Numbered from the stretch's first letter, positions 1 to 5,421 are shown. The stretch: DNA of 5,678 nt from Thiohalobacter sp. (GCA_027080445.1 JALWRY010000246.1:1-5678), one strand, 5' to 3'. Translations and numbers: made by a program. The notes: generated by a model not told the origin, from the letters alone.

Positions 1-1
1 G

Positions 2-898
2 GGCCTGGTGCGGTTCGGGGCGCGGGACTACGATCCGGAGACGGGCCGGTGGACGGCGGTGGATCCGATCCTGTTCGCCGGAGGCGACACCAACCTCTAC
101 GGCTACGTCCTCAACGATCCGGTCAATTTCCGAGACTCCGATGGCTTGATCCCGACAGCAGTGGTCGGTGCACTGGTGGGCGGTGCCACCGCGTTCGCCA
201 GCACGCTCATTTCAGGTGGCACCGTCGGTGAAGCTGCGACCGCGGCGGCATTCGGCGGTGTCCTCGGTGCGTTGTCAGGGCTTGTGCCAGTGTCCGGAGT
301 CCTCGCAAACGTACTGAAGGATTTTGCTCTAGGAGCGGGAGTCGACTTCTTCACTCAAGTTGTGCGCACGGGCGCATACCGATGTGTCAAGTGGAAGAGA
401 GTTATAAGTTCCGGGGTGGGCGGAGGAGTCGGTGGAGGTATCGGAGACACCGGCGCCAGTTATGACCTGGGTGCTATCTACTACGCCTACCCGGGAGCCG
501 GTGGCGACATGCAGGGCGGCGATCTTGACTATGCGGAAGTCTACGTTGGCGCCAGCATGGGTATGTTCAGCGCCAGCTTCAATTATAACGTCTGGGGTGA
601 GGTTTCAGGTACCGGGAACAGCTTTCAGGTCAATGACGATGGCGACTACTTCTGGAACGTCAGCGCCGATGTTCCGCTGCCGGAGAAATTCAGCTTCGGT
701 GCCTTCATCGCCGGCGCCAACTTTAACTCCAAGGCCGATGACTACACCTATTGGGGCGCTTCGGTCAGCAAGGATGTTGGCGATTTCGGTTCACTGAGCA
801 TGAACTATGAGCAAAACGATGGCGGTGGAAATGCTGCCAATGTTATTGCGACAGACGACAGCGCCAAGATCTGGCTGGGCTGGTCTAAAGACTTCTAA
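2..898 (+). CDS. RHS-repeat core C-terminal fragment fused in frame to a TorF-type porin C-terminus (5' partial)
   Basis: The frame is open at the left edge (codons begin at base 2), so the GTG at 8 is internal and the gene continues upstream. Residue numbers here count from that GTG. Residues 1-46 are a classic RHS-associated core: RFGARDYDPETGRW, then a DP, AGGDTNLYGYV, NDPVNF and a terminal DSDGL, where families usually have DPxGL. Residues 47-115 are a Gly/Ala-rich hydrophobic stretch of the kind that precedes variable RHS tips. From about residue 147 to 296 the protein becomes a beta-barrel: alternating aromatic strands (YDLGAIYYAYPG, DLDYAEVYVG) and a final strand ending in Phe, as in outer-membrane proteins, resembling TorF-family putative porins (TIGR02001). 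No toxin domain is seen. RHS proteins are large secreted or surface shells, and porins need a signal peptide, so the chimera is probably not a working porin. Whether the RHS part is functional cannot be judged. Confidence 0.8.
   Translation, partial: GLVRFGARDYDPETGRWTAVDPILFAGGDTNLYGYVLNDPVNFRDSDGLIPTAVVGALVGGATAFASTLISGGTVGEAATAAAFGGVLGALSGLVPVSGVLANVLKDFALGAGVDFFTQVVRTGAYRCVKWKRVISSGVGGGVGGGIGDTGASYDLGAIYYAYPGAGGDMQGGDLDYAEVYVGASMGMFSASFNYNVWGEVSGTGNSFQVNDDGDYFWNVSADVPLPEKFSFGAFIAGANFNSKADDYTYWGASVSKDVGDFGSLSMNYEQNDGGGNAANVIATDDSAKIWLGWSKDF
440..898 (+). pseudogene. Truncated TorF-family putative porin (C-terminal about 150 residues)
   Basis: This is the porin-derived part of the chimeric frame. 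It carries the repeated amphipathic beta-strand pattern of a small outer-membrane barrel, Gly/Asp/Asn-rich turns, and a last strand SAKIWLGWSKDF with the C-terminal Phe that the outer-membrane assembly machinery recognises. Family members are usually somewhat over 200 residues with an N-terminal signal peptide. Here the signal peptide and roughly the first third are missing and are replaced by RHS sequence. From memory, such porin genes often lie just upstream of glnK-amtB in marine gammaproteobacteria, which fits this position and suggests that the remnant is in its native place while the RHS part is the newcomer. The exact junction is uncertain. It lies between about bases 370 and 455, because the Gly-rich run at residues 136-146 could belong to either parent. 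Confidence 0.65.
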
Positions 899-929
899 GA
901 CTTTCCGTTCACCTAATTAAACTTATAGA

Positions 930-947
930 CCCGCCCTACGGGGCGGG
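930..947 (+). promoter_or_regulatory. GC-rich hairpin with UACG tetraloop between porin remnant and glnK
   Basis: CCCGCCC (930-936) and GGGCGGG (941-947) form a perfect 7-bp stem closed by the loop TACG. In RNA this is a C(UACG)G member of the extra-stable UNCG tetraloop class. No T-tract follows (the next bases are CATTAACC), so it is not a standard intrinsic terminator on the plus strand. It sits 31 bases after the porin stop codon and 10 bases before the glnK Shine-Dalgarno. It could be a weak terminator, an RNA-processing or stability element, or an attenuator that sets glnK-amtB expression relative to the upstream gene. Confidence 0.6.
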
Positions 948-969
948 CATTAACCTGGGAGACCTTCTG

Positions 970-1308
970 ATGAAGCTGGTAACTGCAATCATCAAGCCCT
1001 TCAAGCTCGACGACGTACGCGAGTCGTTGTCCGAGATTGGCGTAACGGGCATCACGGTCACTGAAGTAAAAGGATTTGGACGCCAGAAAGGACACACGGA
1101 GTTGTACCGCGGCGCGGAATATGTGGTGGATTTCCTGCCCAAGGTCAAGATTGAAGTTGCTGTCAGCAGCGACATGACCGAGCAGGTAATCGAAGCGATT
1201 TCCAAAGCGGCCAACACTGGCAAAATCGGTGACGGCAAAATCTTTGTATTCCCTATGGAGCAGACGATCCGTATTCGCACCGGCGAAAGCGGACCCGAAG
1301 CCCTGTAG
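970..1308 (+). CDS. glnK: Nitrogen regulatory protein PII, GlnK type
   Basis: A 112-residue protein of the usual PII length. GlnK is a cytoplasmic trimer that senses 2-oxoglutarate and ATP/ADP. It is uridylylated by GlnD under nitrogen limitation, and when unmodified it inserts its T-loops into the AmtB trimer and closes it. Visible signatures are the start MKLVTAIIKPFKL, the T-loop segment KGFGRQKGHTELYRGAEY with the uridylylation site Tyr51, the B-loop TGKIGDGKIF at 83-92, and the C-terminal RIRTGE at 101-106. The MKL start and linkage to amtB favour GlnK over the very similar GlnB. ATG 970 has a good Shine-Dalgarno GGGAGA at 957-962, seven bases away. amtB starts 20 bases after the stop, so the two are an operon. 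No sigma-54 (-24/-12) promoter is evident in the 71-base gap upstream, so transcription may come from within or before the RHS-porin gene. Confidence 0.96.
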   Translation: MKLVTAIIKPFKLDDVRESLSEIGVTGITVTEVKGFGRQKGHTELYRGAEYVVDFLPKVKIEVAVSSDMTEQVIEAISKAANTGKIGDGKIFVFPMEQTIRIRTGESGPEAL

Positions 1309-1317
1309 TGGTCAAGT

Positions 1318-1323
1318 GGAGAG
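1318..1323 (+). promoter_or_regulatory. Shine-Dalgarno fixing the amtB start at 1329
   Basis: GGAGAG lies five bases before ATG 1329. A longer open frame begins with a GTG at 1308 that overlaps the glnK stop (TAGTG), but that would put seven extra residues (MVKWRDN) before the signal peptide and has no comparable ribosome-binding site. The site therefore favours 1329. Confidence 0.75.
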
Positions 1324-1328
1324 ATAAC

Positions 1329-2639
1329 ATGACTGTTAACAGATTTTTCAAGCGACCGGCGCTGTGGTTTGCTGGCCTGCTGGTAATGTTGCCGTCCCTG
1401 GCATCGGCAGAAGATACGCTCAGTGCCGGTGATACCTCGTGGATGCTGACGGCAACGGCGCTGGTGCTGTTTATGACCATTCCCGGCCTGTCGCTGTTTT
1501 ATGCCGGCATGGTGCGCAGCAAGAACGTACTGTCGGTAATGATGCAGTGTTTTGCCATTACCGGTGTCGTGACTGTGTTGTGGACACTGTACGGCTATAG
1601 CCTGGCGTTCGGGGATGGCGGTTCGATGAATAGCTTCTGGGGTGGTTTCGATAAAGCCTTCCTGGCCGGTATCGGTGTCGACACACTGTCGGGCACCATT
1701 CCCGAAACCGTGTTTGTCATCTTCCAGATGACCTTCGCCATTATTACCCCGGCGCTGATTGTTGGCGCCTTTGCCGAGCGCATGAAGTTTTCCGCCTTGC
1801 TTCTGTTCACTGTTTTATGGGTCAGTTTCGTCTATGCGCCGGTCTGTCACTGGGTTTGGGGTGGCGGCTGGCTGGGCGACTACGGCGTACTGGATTTTGC
1901 CGGTGGCACCGTGGTGCACATCAATGCCGGTATTGCGGGCCTGATGGCGGCACTGGTCATGGGCAAGCGCAAGGGCTTCCCGACCACGGCCATGCCACCG
2001 CACAACCTGACCCTGTCTGTCGTGGGTGCGGGTATGCTGTGGGTTGGCTGGTTCGGCTTCAACGCCGGTAGTGAGCTGGCTGCCGATGGCACCGCCGGTA
2101 TGGCAATGGCTGTCACGCAGATTGCGACCGGTACCGCGGCGCTGGCGTGGATGCTGGCTGAGTGGATGGTGCACGGCAAGCCGAGCGTTCTGGGTATTAT
2201 CTCCGGGGCCGTTGCCGGCCTGGTGGCCATTACACCGGCTTCCGGTTCTGTCGGCCCCATGGGCGCCCTGGTGATCGGCCTGGCGGCCGGCGTGATCTGC
2301 TACTGGGGTGCAACCAGCCTCAAGCGCGCCATGGGTTACGATGACTCGCTCGACGCGTTCGGTGTGCATGGTATCGGCGGTATCGTCGGTGCATTGCTGA
2401 CCGGTGTGTTCTCGGCGACCAGCCTGGGTGGTTCCGGTCTGGCCGAGGGTCACAACAGCATCGGTGAGCAGGTGACGGCACAGGCGATTGGTGTCGGCGC
2501 GACGGTGATCTACACGGCCATCGCGACCTTGATTATCCTCAAGCTTATCGATGCCATCGTCGGCCTGCGGGTCAATGAAGAGGATGAGTCCGAAGGGCTG
2601 GATATCTCTCAGCACGACGAACGCGGTTACATCCTGTAA
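1329..2639 (+). CDS. amtB: Ammonium transporter AmtB with signal peptide
   Basis: A 436-residue inner-membrane protein of the Amt/Rh family, forming trimers that conduct ammonium into the cytoplasm. The N-terminus is a cleavable signal peptide (basic NRFFKR, hydrophobic core, likely cleavage after LASA at residue 27), as in E. coli AmtB. Channel residues map with a constant offset of 29 from E. coli numbering: the Phe gate at F136 and F244, the binding-site residues W177 and S248, the invariant D189 in LDFAGGTVVH, and the twin histidines H197 and H347, which are 150 residues apart as expected. The cytoplasmic tail from about residue 414 carries the conserved segment EGLDISQHDERGY needed for coupling to GlnK. 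Nothing is missing, so the protein should be functional. The gene is second in the glnK-amtB operon and is followed by a strong terminator. The pair is normally NtrC-activated, but no such site is visible in this window. Confidence 0.97.
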   Translation: MTVNRFFKRPALWFAGLLVMLPSLASAEDTLSAGDTSWMLTATALVLFMTIPGLSLFYAGMVRSKNVLSVMMQCFAITGVVTVLWTLYGYSLAFGDGGSMNSFWGGFDKAFLAGIGVDTLSGTIPETVFVIFQMTFAIITPALIVGAFAERMKFSALLLFTVLWVSFVYAPVCHWVWGGGWLGDYGVLDFAGGTVVHINAGIAGLMAALVMGKRKGFPTTAMPPHNLTLSVVGAGMLWVGWFGFNAGSELAADGTAGMAMAVTQIATGTAALAWMLAEWMVHGKPSVLGIISGAVAGLVAITPASGSVGPMGALVIGLAAGVICYWGATSLKRAMGYDDSLDAFGVHGIGGIVGALLTGVFSATSLGGSGLAEGHNSIGEQVTAQAIGVGATVIYTAIATLIILKLIDAIVGLRVNEEDESEGLDISQHDERGYIL

Positions 2640-2660
2640 CCCGGGTTTGTCAGACCGCAC

Positions 2661-2682
2661 GGACTGTCTTTCAGGACAGTCC
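2661..2682 (+). repeat. Stem-loop directly after amtB
   Basis: GGACTGTC (2661-2668) pairs perfectly with GACAGTCC (2675-2682) across the six-base loop TTTCAG. It begins 21 bases after the amtB stop and ends two bases before the terminator stem. There is no T-tract, so by itself it is not a terminator. It may protect the 3' end of the glnK-amtB mRNA or assist the terminator that follows. Confidence 0.6.
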
Positions 2683-2684
2683 AT

Positions 2685-2714
2685 ATAACGGGCGCTTCGG
2701 CGCCCGTTATTTTT
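2685..2714 (+). terminator. Intrinsic terminator of the glnK-amtB operon
   Basis: ATAACGGGCGC (2685-2695) and GCGCCCGTTAT (2700-2710) form a perfect 11-bp stem with a TTCG tetraloop, giving the very stable C(UUCG)G motif. The run TTTT follows at 2711-2714. This is a textbook rho-independent terminator, 45 bases after the amtB stop, and it separates amtB from the ABC transporter unit. Confidence 0.93.
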
Positions 2715-2718
2715 GGCG

Positions 2719-2747
2719 TTTATGATCGTGGTCATGGCGGGTACAAT
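2719..2747 (+). promoter_or_regulatory. Candidate sigma-70 promoter for the FetAB-like operon
   Basis: A fair -10 element, TACAAT at 2742-2747, lies in the only gap between the amtB terminator and the ABC gene. The hexamer 17 bases upstream (TTTATG, 2719-2724) matches the -35 consensus at only three of six positions, so the call is weak. If it is right, transcription would begin near 2754, which excludes an ATG start at 2746 and supports the TTG start at 2776. Confidence 0.25.
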
Positions 2748-2764
2748 GTCACTCCACCCGTTTC

Positions 2765-2768
2765 GAGG
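2765..2768 (+). promoter_or_regulatory. Shine-Dalgarno supporting a TTG start for the ABC ATPase
   Basis: GAGG at 2765-2768 is seven bases before TTG 2776, a normal spacing. The in-frame ATGs at 2722, 2734 and 2746 lack a recognisable Shine-Dalgarno, and the first two start very close to the terminator. The site decides the start only provisionally. Confidence 0.45.
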
Positions 2769-2775
2769 CCGCGCA

Positions 2776-3372
2776 TTGCTCACTGTCGAACACCTTTCCT
2801 GTGCTGTGTTGCAGGACATTTCCCTGGTGCTGGAAGATGCCGAGCCGGTCAGCCTGTCCGGCGCCAGCGGCTCCGGAAAAACCCGCCTGCTGCGCGCCAT
2901 CGCCGACCTTGACCTGAATACCGGCAGCGTCAGCCTCGATGGCGTCATGCGTGAAGCCATCGAGCCGCAGACCTGGCGGCGCAAGGTCGGCTACCTGCCG
3001 GCGGAAAGCCGCTGGTGGGCGACAACCGTGGGCGAACATTTTCGCGACCCTCGCACGGTAGCGTTCGAACAGTTGGGTTTTGGCCATGAAGTCGCCGAAT
3101 GGAAAGTGGCGCGTCTGTCCAGCGGCGAACGTCAGCGGCTTGCCGTGCTGCGTCTGCTGGAAAACCGGCCAAGGGTATTGTTACTCGATGAACCTACGGC
3201 CAACCTGGATGCGGCAAATATCGAACGCGTGGAAGCCCTGGTTCACGATTACATTGTCGGGACGCGCGCGGCCTGCCTGTGGGTGACGCATGCCGCAGAA
3301 CAGGTCCGGCGGATTGCCCGGCATCGCCTGGTCCTTGAAAACAGCTTCCTCGCGCAGGTGGAGGCAGCTTGA
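2776..3372 (+). CDS. fetA: ABC transporter ATP-binding protein, FetA (YbbL)-like
   Basis: A compact single ABC domain of 198 residues from TTG 2776 (208 from the alternative ATG 2746). Family members start with a similar LL-V-HLS stretch, which supports the later start. In order: Walker A GASGSGKT (29-36), signature LSSGERQR (114-121), Walker B VLLLDE with D138 and E139, D-loop NLD (143-145) and switch His172 in WVTH. The Q-loop region reads GYLPAESRWW. Aligned by eye to E. coli FetA, the Q-loop glutamine position is Ala76 followed by Glu77, so the usual Gln appears to be missing. The gene overlaps the permease gene by two bases, so the two subunits should be made together. E. coli FetAB protects against peroxide stress and is thought to export iron. 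The metal handled here is inferred, not shown. The ABC call is certain, the FetA assignment likely. Confidence 0.85.
   Translation: MLTVEHLSCAVLQDISLVLEDAEPVSLSGASGSGKTRLLRAIADLDLNTGSVSLDGVMREAIEPQTWRRKVGYLPAESRWWATTVGEHFRDPRTVAFEQLGFGHEVAEWKVARLSSGERQRLAVLRLLENRPRVLLLDEPTANLDAANIERVEALVHDYIVGTRAACLWVTHAAEQVRRIARHRLVLENSFLAQVEAA
3360..3364 (+). promoter_or_regulatory. Shine-Dalgarno for fetB inside the end of fetA
   Basis: A strong GGAGG at 3360-3364 lies four bases before TTG 3369. TTG overlaps the fetA stop codon in the arrangement TTGA. The spacing is short. An ATT at 3372 would be better spaced but is a very rare start codon. No in-frame ATG exists for many residues downstream, so the site marks 3369 as the likely start and indicates translational coupling. 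Confidence 0.65.
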
Positions 3373-4163
3373 TTACCATCAGCCTGTTTGACCTGTCGCT
3401 GGCGGCCCTGCTGGTTGTTGCGCTGGCCTTGAGTTCCCTGCGCATCTACCCGGTGATTGCAGGGCAGCTGGCGATTGCCGCAGTCCGTACCGCCATTCAA
3501 CTCACACTGATCGGCCTGGTGCTGAAAGTGCTGTTTGCCAACAGTCACATTCTCTGGGTGGCGCTGTTGTCATTGTTCATGCTTGCCGTGGCAGGCCGTG
3601 AAGTCATGGCGCGACAGCACCGGCGCTTCAGCGGCTGGTGGGGTTATGGCATTGGCGTGGTGTCGATGTTTATTTCGTCCTTTTCAGTGGCCCTGTTCGC
3701 ACTGGTCATCGTGATCGGCAATCAGCCGTGGTACGAACCCCAGTACGCGATTCCCTTGCTGGGTATGCTGCTTGGCAATACCATGAACGGGATTGCGCTG
3801 GCGCTGGATCGTCTGACCAGCAGCGCCAGCGAACAGCGCGAAGTCATCGAGGCGCGCCTGATGCTGGGCTATAGCCAGCAGGAAGCGATCGCCGATATTC
3901 GTCAACAGGTATTTCGAACCGGTTTGATCCCTATCATCAATGCCATGGCGGCCGCCGGCATTGTCAGCCTGCCGGGCATGATGACCGGGCAAATACTCGC
4001 CGGCGCCGCACCGGTTGAAGCCGTGAAGTACCAGATCCTGATCATGTTCCTGATTTCCGGCGGAGCGGGGTTCGGGACGCTGGCGGCGCTGCACTTCGGT
4101 GTTCGGCGATTGTTTGATGAACGCCTGCGCCTGCGGCTCGACCGTCTTTCCGGTGAAGCCTGA
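3369..4163 (+). CDS. fetB: ABC transporter permease, FetB (YbbM/UPF0014) family
   Basis: A 264-residue polytopic inner-membrane protein, the permease partner of the preceding ATPase and close to the usual FetB length. Hydrophobic segments lie near residues 7-25, 35-55, 60-76, 93-116, 127-146, 186-205 and 222-243. Family landmarks are RTAIQLTLIGLVL near 40-52, the motif IPLLGMLLGNTMNG at 128-141, the amphipathic stretch EARLMLGYSQQEA at 161-173 (a likely coupling helix contacting the ATPase), and the highly conserved SLPGMMTGQILAG at 200-212 followed by PVEAVKYQI. By analogy with E. coli FetAB it would export iron and ease oxidative stress, but the substrate cannot be read from sequence. The TTG start overlaps the fetA stop. 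The stop codon at 4161-4163 is one base from the stop of the convergent gene, leaving no separate 3' untranslated region. Confidence 0.88.
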   Translation: MITISLFDLSLAALLVVALALSSLRIYPVIAGQLAIAAVRTAIQLTLIGLVLKVLFANSHILWVALLSLFMLAVAGREVMARQHRRFSGWWGYGIGVVSMFISSFSVALFALVIVIGNQPWYEPQYAIPLLGMLLGNTMNGIALALDRLTSSASEQREVIEARLMLGYSQQEAIADIRQQVFRTGLIPIINAMAAAGIVSLPGMMTGQILAGAAPVEAVKYQILIMFLISGGAGFGTLAALHFGVRRLFDERLRLRLDRLSGEA

Positions 4164-4164
4164 A

Positions 4165-4599
4165 TTAATCGTCCAGGTTCGAACCCCAGTAGCGCTGCAT
4201 TTCGTAGTACAGGAAAGACGCTGTCCAGGTGATAAGCACCAGGCCGGTCAGTGACTCGATGCCCGTCAGGTAGCGTAGATCGCCCAGCGGCACAATATCG
4301 CCAAACCCCAGTGTGGAAAACGTGGTGAAAGAGAAATAGCCACAATCGAACAACGTGCCGGTAAAGTCCCCTTCAAAATGCCCCCAGCCATCAGCGTGAT
4401 CCATAAAGTAGTAGGCGAACGCAAAAATCCAGATTTCCAGTGCGTGACCGGTCAATGCGCCAAGCACGCCAAAGACAATCCGCAACCGGTGCCTGATTTT
4501 CATCCGCGGGATAAAAGTGGACAGGTGGTAAAGAATTTCATAGTGGATCATGACCACCAGCGCGACAATGAAACTGTTGATGGCGAATATGGCGATCAT
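4165..4599 (-). CDS. Small potassium-channel-family membrane protein (Ion_trans_2 type)
   Basis: A 144-residue inner-membrane protein. Hydrophobic helices lie at about residues 3-19, 41-66 and 113-132. Between the last two is a pore loop with the selectivity-filter motif FSTLGFGDIVP: T96-L97-G98-F99-G100-D101, matching the TxGxGD filter of K+ channels with Phe in the Tyr position. This is the 2-TM/P-loop design (Pfam Ion_trans_2, PF07885) with an additional N-terminal helix. There is no RCK/TrkA or cyclic-nucleotide domain, so no gating ligand can be named. The C-terminus is a short acidic tail. ATG 4599 lies two bases after the stop codon of the DUF427 gene, so it is the last gene of a three-gene minus-strand operon and probably translationally coupled. 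Ion selectivity is inferred from the filter, and the gene's link to its neighbours is unknown. Confidence 0.83.
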   Translation of the reverse strand: MIAIFAINSFIVALVVMIHYEILYHLSTFIPRMKIRHRLRIVFGVLGALTGHALEIWIFAFAYYFMDHADGWGHFEGDFTGTLFDCGYFSFTTFSTLGFGDIVPLGDLRYLTGIESLTGLVLITWTASFLYYEMQRYWGSNLDD

Positions 4600-4601
4600 G
4601 C

Positions 4602-4883
4602 TTATTCCGTTACCCTGATGCCGCGCCAGAACGCAATCCGACCCTGGATATTCTGTGCGGCGTCACTTGGGTTGGGGTAGTACCAGGCCGCATCCTCGTT
4701 GGTGTCATTGCCAACCCGGACAGTGTAGTAACTTGCTGTACCCTTCCAGGGACAGCCGGTATGTGTATCACTTGGGAGCAGGTACGCCATGTTCACCGCG
4801 TCCGGCGGGAAATAGTGGTTGCCTTCAACAACGACGGTATCGTCGCTCTCCGCAATGACAGTGTCTTTCCAGATGGCTTTCAT
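4602..4883 (-). CDS. DUF427 domain protein
   Basis: A 93-residue soluble, probably cytoplasmic protein consisting entirely of one DUF427 domain (PF04248). The recognisable family pattern is MKAIW-----AESDDTVVVEGNHYFPP at the N-terminus, then S-THTGCPWKGTASYY at 38-53, DAAWYYPNP at 64-72 and IQGRIAFWRG at 79-88. There is no signal peptide or membrane segment. The conserved Cys44-Pro-Trp-Lys and aromatic residues line what is thought to be a ligand pocket in the family, but no reaction has been established that I can name. ATG 4883 overlaps the stop codon of the upstream gene in an ATGA arrangement (four bases), and the channel gene begins two bases after its stop, so all three should be expressed from one message. 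The length is normal for the stand-alone family. Confidence 0.92.
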   Translation of the reverse strand: MKAIWKDTVIAESDDTVVVEGNHYFPPDAVNMAYLLPSDTHTGCPWKGTASYYTVRVGNDTNEDAAWYYPNPSDAAQNIQGRIAFWRGIRVTE

Positions 4884-5311
4884 TGTGATGTTACCTGTCC
4901 GGCTTCAACCCTGAGCCTGCCCTTGTCGGCCTTGCGCAGATCAACGGCCAAACGATCCGGCGTCCAGCCATGCACCTTGTCGTGTGCCTCGATGTAAACC
5001 TGCGTCAACCCCGGCGGGATCTTCACGCCGCTGAGGCTACGCGTAAATGGCTGCTCGGATACATGGGGATGATAGAGCACCCGGTTACCCAGTACATTAC
5101 CCTTGTTATCCACAACACGCCAGTCGTCCGCGTAGTGGTCCCAGCCCGTGTCGTGGTGTTTCAGGGTAACGCTGACGGCCCACTGGTTGTTGGCACTGCG
5201 GGTGAAATCCGCCGCGAGAATTTTTACTTCGCCGGCATTGGTATTACTGAACAGGATCATGGTAAGTATGGCTATTGGCAGGAACTTCCGCTTGCAAAAT
5301 ATAGTATTCAT
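4880..5311 (-). CDS. Secreted (periplasmic) protein of unknown function
   Basis: A 143-residue protein with a clear signal peptide: basic CKRKF, hydrophobic LPIAILTMILF, and probable cleavage after SNTNA at residue 26. The mature part (about 117 residues) looks like an all-beta, Ig-like fold with alternating strands. It has striking segments that look conserved: HHDTGWDHYADDWRV at 52-66, VLYHPHVSEQPFTRSLSGV at 78-96 and VYIEAHDKVHGW at 105-116. The many His and Asp residues in them could bind metal, which is inference only. No lipobox, catalytic triad or named domain is recognised. Similar proteins have, from memory, been annotated only as hypothetical. ATG 5311 has GAGGG (5320-5316) four bases upstream. 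It is the first gene of the minus-strand operon and overlaps the DUF427 gene by ATGA. Confidence 0.75.
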   Translation of the reverse strand: MNTIFCKRKFLPIAILTMILFSNTNAGEVKILAADFTRSANNQWAVSVTLKHHDTGWDHYADDWRVVDNKGNVLGNRVLYHPHVSEQPFTRSLSGVKIPPGLTQVYIEAHDKVHGWTPDRLAVDLRKADKGRLRVEAGQVTSQ

Positions 5312-5345
5312 GGTTCCCTCATCCGTGATAAATGTCTACCTGGTA

Positions 5346-5373
5346 AGAATACACTTTACGCTGGTGCAGGCAA
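5346..5373 (-). promoter_or_regulatory. Candidate sigma-70 promoter of the secreted protein-DUF427-channel operon
   Basis: Read on the minus strand, TTGCCT (5373-5368) and TATTCT (5351-5346) are separated by 16 bases. They match three of six and four of six consensus positions. The -10 is 34 bases upstream of the ATG at 5311. A second possible -10 on the same strand, TATTAT (5405-5400), has a better hexamer but a poor -35 (CATACA) that overlaps the LexA box. Either could be used. Confidence 0.3.
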
Positions 5374-5393
5374 CTATCAATGATTTTCAACGC

Positions 5394-5408
5394 CTGTTCA
5401 TAATACAG
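5394..5408. repeat. Imperfect LexA-like palindrome (CTGT-N7-ACAG)
   Basis: CTGT (5394-5397) and ACAG (5405-5408) are separated by seven bases, one fewer than the gammaproteobacterial LexA consensus. The element is centred about 28 bases from the consensus box at 5422-5437 and overlaps a possible minus-strand -10. LexA tolerates spacing changes poorly, so it may be a decayed or coincidental half-site pair. Confidence 0.3.
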
Positions 5409-5421
5409 ATCCCCGCATTGA

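Noticed and set aside
47..450. A toxin domain in the RHS tip
   Set aside because: Residues between the core and the barrel are a hydrophobic Gly/Ala stretch and a short basic segment. No nuclease, deaminase, ADP-ribosyltransferase or other toxin motif is visible, and no immunity gene follows.
899..969. Hairpin 930-947 as an intrinsic terminator for the RHS-porin gene
   Set aside because: The stem is good but it is followed by CATTAACC, with no T-tract on the plus strand. The minus-strand reading is only loosely T-rich and would terminate no known gene.
1308..1328. GTG at 1308 as amtB start
   Set aside because: It overlaps the glnK stop, has no better Shine-Dalgarno, and would add seven residues before a well-formed signal peptide starting at ATG 1329.
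1815..2984. Very long open frame (389 codons) on the minus strand across amtB and the start of fetA
   Set aside because: It is antisense to two well-recognised genes and crosses the terminator. Its composition is that of a codon-bias shadow, rich in Arg, His, Gln and Thr with no domain pattern.
4176..4185. Palindrome GGTTCGAACC resembling a tRNA T-arm, possible attachment site
   Set aside because: It is the coding sequence for the last residues of the channel protein. No acceptor stem, D-arm or anticodon arm surrounds it and no second copy was seen.
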